NCBI GenBank assembly: GCA_965213735.1
Contig: CBDCAB010000005.1
Location: 744,001 to 808,000, forward strand
Reading direction: 5' to 3'
Length of the DNA: 64,000 bases
Source: CALDTK01 sp965213735
GTDB taxonomy: Bacteria > Bacteroidota > Bacteroidia > Chitinophagales > Saprospiraceae
Part shown: one piece after another, positions 61,087 through 64,000 of the stretch
How positions within the stretch are numbered: position 1 is the first letter of the stretch
Layout of the letters: every line of letters starts with the position of its first letter
Translations under genes and position numbers: made by a program
The notes under the pieces: model-generated
Told to the model about the DNA's origin: nothing
Databases searched by the model: none
Seen by the model: the letters and a program-made list of their open reading frames with translations, nothing else

Positions 61087-61222
61087 GGTTTGAGTTGGTG
61101 TTTCGAAGGCTGAAAGTAGCAGAAATTCCGCTGCCAGCTCATCTTCGTGTGAGGTGCGCGTGAGTCAACGCAACTTCCGTCTGCGTGTTTAATCACTCAC
61201 TAGCCCTTAACACCTAAAGGCT

Positions 61223-61230
61223 TACCTTCG
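61223..61230 (+). promoter_or_regulatory. Candidate -7 box before the ileS leader
   Basis: TACCTTCG fits TAnnTTyG. Transcription would then begin near 61237, almost at the ATG of the leader ORF. No TTG is seen at the usual -33 distance. Confidence 0.35.
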
Positions 61231-61237
61231 CCGCCCG

Positions 61238-61291
61238 ATGAGTCTTTCTAGCATACAGCGAATTAGTTGCGCAGCCGCTGGCTGCCGCTAG
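61238..61291 (+). CDS. Possible leader peptide before ileS
   Basis: A 17-codon frame, MSLSSIQRISCAAAGCR and stop, starts 8 bp after a -7-like box. It has two Ile codons (ATA, ATT), two Cys codons and an Ala run. Its 3' end holds a GCAGCC/GGCTGC hairpin (61271-61285), and a terminator-like hairpin follows 30 bp downstream. This resembles attenuator leaders. Which amino acid is sensed, if any, is not clear. Confidence 0.35.
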   Translation: MSLSSIQRISCAAAGCR

Positions 61292-61320
61292 CTGCTGTGT
61301 GAAGTCAGACCTTTGCAGAG

Positions 61321-61355
61321 AAGCTTCGGTGGCTAAGACTACCGAGGCTTTTTTT
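61321..61355 (+). terminator. Rho-independent terminator or attenuator before ileS
   Basis: AAGCTTCGGT and ACCGAGGCTT form a 10-bp stem with one G-T pair and a 20-nt total loop span of 10, directly followed by T7. It stands 19 bp before the ileS ATG, so it either ends an upstream transcript or attenuates ileS. Confidence 0.65.
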
Positions 61356-61373
61356 GCGCCTACACCACTCCCT

Positions 61374-64000
61374 ATGAGTAACTATCCAGAATACAATACA
61401 CTCGATCTACCAGCGCTCGACCAGCAGATGCTCCAGCAGTGGGCTTCCGCCAAAACCTTCGAGCGTAGCATCAGCGAGCGCCCCGCCGATAAGCCCTGGG
61501 TTTTTTATGAAGGTCCTCCGAGCGCCAACGGCAAACCTGGCATCCACCACGTGATGGCGCGGGCTGTAAAGGATTTATTTTGTCGCTACCACACAATGCT
61601 CGGTTACCGCGTAGAGCGCAAAGGCGGCTGGGATACCCATGGATTGCCTGTCGAACTAAAGGTTGAATCCGAACTCGGCATCACCAAAGACGACATCGGT
61701 AAATCGATCAGCATCGCGGAGTACAACGCTAAGTGCCGCGAAACGGTAATGCGCTTCAAAAAGGAGTGGGATGAGCTAACAGTGAAGATGGGCTACTGGG
61801 TCGACCTCGACAAGCCCTACGTCACCTTCAAAAATGAATACATCGAAAGTGTGTGGTGGCTCCTCAAGCAGCTCTACAGCAAGGATTTGATGTACAAAGG
61901 CTACACCATCCAGCCCTTTTCGCCAGCGGCTGGCACTGGCCTGAGTAGTCATGAACTCAATATGCCGGGGGCGTATAAGGAGGTAAAGGATACCACCGTG
62001 GTGGGGCTGTGGAAGCTAGATGCGCAGGCGACTACCCAGCAGCAAGCCGGTGCTGGCGCCTTGGGGAGCAGCAAGGGTGACCTGTTGCCGGATGCCTTAG
62101 CAGAGGTGGTGGCTCGGGGGCATCAGGTGTATATCTCAGCCTGGACAACGACTCCATGGACGCTTCCATCGAATACGGGGCTGACTGTAGGTCCGCGCAT
62201 CGAGTATGTGCTGGTGAAGACCAATAATCCGTACACCGATGAGGAGCAGCACATCGTCATAGCAGCCGATCTCGTGTCGAAGTGGTTTGGCGGGAAAAAT
62301 CAGCCGCAGGTGCTGGAGCAATCTAATCCCTTTCCTGGCAGCGAGCTATTGGATCTACGCTACGAGCCCATCTTCGATTTTGGGAATGAAATTGAACCTA
62401 TCGGTGATGCCAAGGACGCCTACAAAATTATAGCTGGCGACTTTGTGACCACCGCTGATGGTACAGGCATTGTGCATACTGCACCGAGTTTTGGTGCAGA
62501 TGATAGACGTGTAGGTATGGCCGCTGGACTCGGCGCGCTGACCCTCGTCGACGAGCAAGGAAAATTCAAAGCCACCGTCGGCCCCTTCTCCAATCGCTAC
62601 GTGAAAAATTATCGCGATGACAAGGATTATGTCGACGTCAATATCGATCTCGCGGTAGACCTAAAGCTGCGTGGACAGGCGCTCAATGTGTCGAAATACG
62701 AGCACAACTACCCGCACTGCTGGCGCACCGACAAGCCCGTGCTCTACTACCCGCTCGACTCATGGTTTATCAAGTCATCGAGTGTGAAAGAGCGCATGGT
62801 AGAGCTCAACGACACCATCAATTGGAAGCCTGCAAGTACAGGCACGGGTCGCTTCGGCAAGTGGCTCGAAAACGTCCAAGATTGGAACCTCACCCGCTCG
62901 CGCTACTGGGGCATTCCACTACCCATCTGGCGCTCCGAGTGCGGGACGGAGGAGCTGTGCATCGGCAGCATCGAGGAGTTGCGTGTCGCCATAGACACTG
63001 CCAACGAGCAGCTGAGGCTTAAGCAGGTGGTGCCGCCAGATTTGCACCGTCCTTACATCGACGAGGTGGTGCTGTGGCAAAACGGTAAGGAGCTACACCG
63101 CGAGGCCGATTTAATCGATGTTTGGTTCGATTCTGGAGCCATGCCGTACGCCCAGTTGCACTACCCATTCGCAGAGGGCAGTGAAGAGGCGCTGCAAAGA
63201 GGCTTTCCGGCTGATTTTATTGCTGAAGGTGTCGATCAGACACGGGGCTGGTTTTATACGCTGCACGCCATCGCTACGATGGTATTTGACTCTGTGGCGT
63301 ACAAAAACGTGCTCTCGAACGGTCTCGTGCTTGACAAGAATGGGCAAAAAATGTCGAAGCGCCTGGGCAATGCTGTCGACCCATTTGCCACCATCAAAAA
63401 TTATGGCGCTGATGCCACTCGCTGGTATTTGATGACCAATGCGGCACCGTGGGACAACTTGAAGTTCGACGAGAAAGGCATCGAGGAGGTCCAACGCAAA
63501 TTCTTTGGCACTCTTTACAATACCTACGGCTTTTTTGCTCTCTATGCCAATGTGGATGGCTGGGAAGCATCTTCTGCCGATTCTCTTGACAAAGGGCCCA
63601 CTACTTCTCAAGAAAATAGCTCCGGGTCGCCCAGCGGAGAAGCTCAGGAAATAGACAATTGGCTACGCTCGCGGATGAATTCGCTCTTGCGCGATGTACG
63701 TGCCGCCTACGACAGTTACGAGCCGATGACGGCGGGGAGGTTGGTACAGGATTTCGTGACTGATGAACTCAGCAACTGGTGGGTGCGGCTCAATCGCAAA
63801 CGCTTTTGGCGAGGCGAGCTCAACGATGACAAACGCGCTGCTTATGCGGTGCTGCACGAGGCGCTCAGTCTTGTCGCTCAGCTTATGGCACCGATTGCTC
63901 CTTTCTACGCCGAGCGGCTCTGGAGCGACCTGGGGGCTTCAGACAGTGTGCACCTGTCCTTGCTGCCGGAGGTGTCGACGCAGCTCATCGATGCAGAGCT
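61374..64000 (+). CDS. ileS: Isoleucine-tRNA ligase, 3' end beyond window
   Basis: Class I aminoacyl-tRNA synthetase charging tRNA-Ile. The frame is open from the ATG at 61374 (MSNYPEYNTLDLPALDQQML) to the window end, about 875 codons, of a usual 1000-1150. The HIGH-type motif is EGPPSANGKPGIHHVMARAV. GWDTHGLPVELKVESELGIT, the editing-domain AWTTTPWTLPSNTGLTVG, and GTGIVHTAPSFGADD follow. NLTRSRYWGIPLPIW and VWFDSGAMPYAQ precede the KMSKS motif NGQKMSKRLGNAVDPF. Then begins the anticodon-binding part (ATRWYLMTNAAPWDNLKFDE). The length of the N-terminal section and the Ser-x-Asn-Gly-x-Pro form fit the eukaryote-like IleS2 type usual in Bacteroidota. Confidence 0.95.
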   Translation, partial: MSNYPEYNTLDLPALDQQMLQQWASAKTFERSISERPADKPWVFYEGPPSANGKPGIHHVMARAVKDLFCRYHTMLGYRVERKGGWDTHGLPVELKVESELGITKDDIGKSISIAEYNAKCRETVMRFKKEWDELTVKMGYWVDLDKPYVTFKNEYIESVWWLLKQLYSKDLMYKGYTIQPFSPAAGTGLSSHELNMPGAYKEVKDTTVVGLWKLDAQATTQQQAGAGALGSSKGDLLPDALAEVVARGHQVYISAWTTTPWTLPSNTGLTVGPRIEYVLVKTNNPYTDEEQHIVIAADLVSKWFGGKNQPQVLEQSNPFPGSELLDLRYEPIFDFGNEIEPIGDAKDAYKIIAGDFVTTADGTGIVHTAPSFGADDRRVGMAAGLGALTLVDEQGKFKATVGPFSNRYVKNYRDDKDYVDVNIDLAVDLKLRGQALNVSKYEHNYPHCWRTDKPVLYYPLDSWFIKSSSVKERMVELNDTINWKPASTGTGRFGKWLENVQDWNLTRSRYWGIPLPIWRSECGTEELCIGSIEELRVAIDTANEQLRLKQVVPPDLHRPYIDEVVLWQNGKELHREADLIDVWFDSGAMPYAQLHYPFAEGSEEALQRGFPADFIAEGVDQTRGWFYTLHAIATMVFDSVAYKNVLSNGLVLDKNGQKMSKRLGNAVDPFATIKNYGADATRWYLMTNAAPWDNLKFDEKGIEEVQRKFFGTLYNTYGFFALYANVDGWEASSADSLDKGPTTSQENSSGSPSGEAQEIDNWLRSRMNSLLRDVRAAYDSYEPMTAGRLVQDFVTDELSNWWVRLNRKRFWRGELNDDKRAAYAVLHEALSLVAQLMAPIAPFYAERLWSDLGASDSVHLSLLPEVSTQLIDAE

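Noticed and set aside
61087..61373. T-box riboswitch before ileS
   Set aside because: No T-box sequence of the GGGTGGnACCGCG type is present, and the phylum is not known for T-boxes; a leader-peptide attenuator fits better.
1..64000. tRNA or rRNA genes
   Set aside because: No cloverleaf-like segment with a GTTCGAnTC arm or rRNA sequence was noticed on either strand; a dedicated scan was not possible.

Overview
The window looks like the chromosome of a member of the Bacteroidota, most likely from the Saprospiria/Lewinella side of the phylum. This is inferred from gene content, not from a search. Supporting signs are several secreted proteins with the C-terminal sorting tail of the type IX secretion system (T9SS), DUF4175 next to an RsbW-like kinase and ybeY, a fused aspartokinase/homoserine dehydrogenase, starts without Shine-Dalgarno sequences, and promoter boxes of the TAnnTTyG type. 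Apart from an IS remnant at the left edge there is no phage, plasmid or CRISPR locus. No tRNA or rRNA gene was found.

Layout. 1-4 kb: the 3' part of an IS1182-like transposase, then a leucine-rich-repeat surface protein whose 5' end appears lost. 4-12 kb: secreted EEP-fold nuclease/phosphatase, nadD, a 24-copy 29-bp minisatellite, dnaN, a YedK-type SRAP protein, an EamA permease with an extra C-terminal domain, and heme A synthase. 11.5-20 kb: a secreted T9SS cargo and two large paralogous T9SS surface proteins separated by three copies of a structured repeat and a truncated membrane gene. 20-30 kb: a conserved unknown, an acyl-CoA synthetase, an MNT-nucleotidyltransferase/Uma2 pair, DUF805, a fatty-acid desaturase, DUF1206 and an M1 aminopeptidase lipoprotein. 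30-35.2 kb: a decayed region with a truncated cytochrome-c-peroxidase-type gene, a T9SS protein, a duplicated aminopeptidase 5' end, a lipoprotein and a 1.3-kb field of inverted repeats. 35.2-45.5 kb: DUF4175, RsbW-like kinase, propeller lipoprotein, ybeY, then thrA-thrB-thrC. 45.6-53.9 kb: lipoprotein, GNAT, a second M1 peptidase, HtrA, HD protein, polysaccharide deacetylase, gltX and a small conserved protein. 53.9-61.1 kb, minus strand: OmpA-like lipoprotein, SDR, flippase, Wzz-like protein, O-antigen-ligase-like protein, an ECF sigma factor and a ZAS/TPR anti-sigma-like protein; the last five look like one exopolysaccharide operon. 61.2-64 kb: a possible attenuator leader and ileS, cut by the window end.

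The most unusual signal is not a gene. A 14-bp oligonucleotide, GTTTTGGCGAAAGC, occurs exactly eight times on both strands, with about ten one-mismatch copies and a related 15-mer. Seven of the eight exact copies lie inside genes and are read in different codon frames, so the DNA word rather than the protein seems to be conserved. It resembles the way DNA-uptake sequences, HIP1 or Chi-like motifs are distributed. Other points worth a check are two identical parS-like palindromes bracketing the thr operon, several families of long perfect hairpins, the Uma2-nucleotidyltransferase overlap, and the leader/terminator before ileS.
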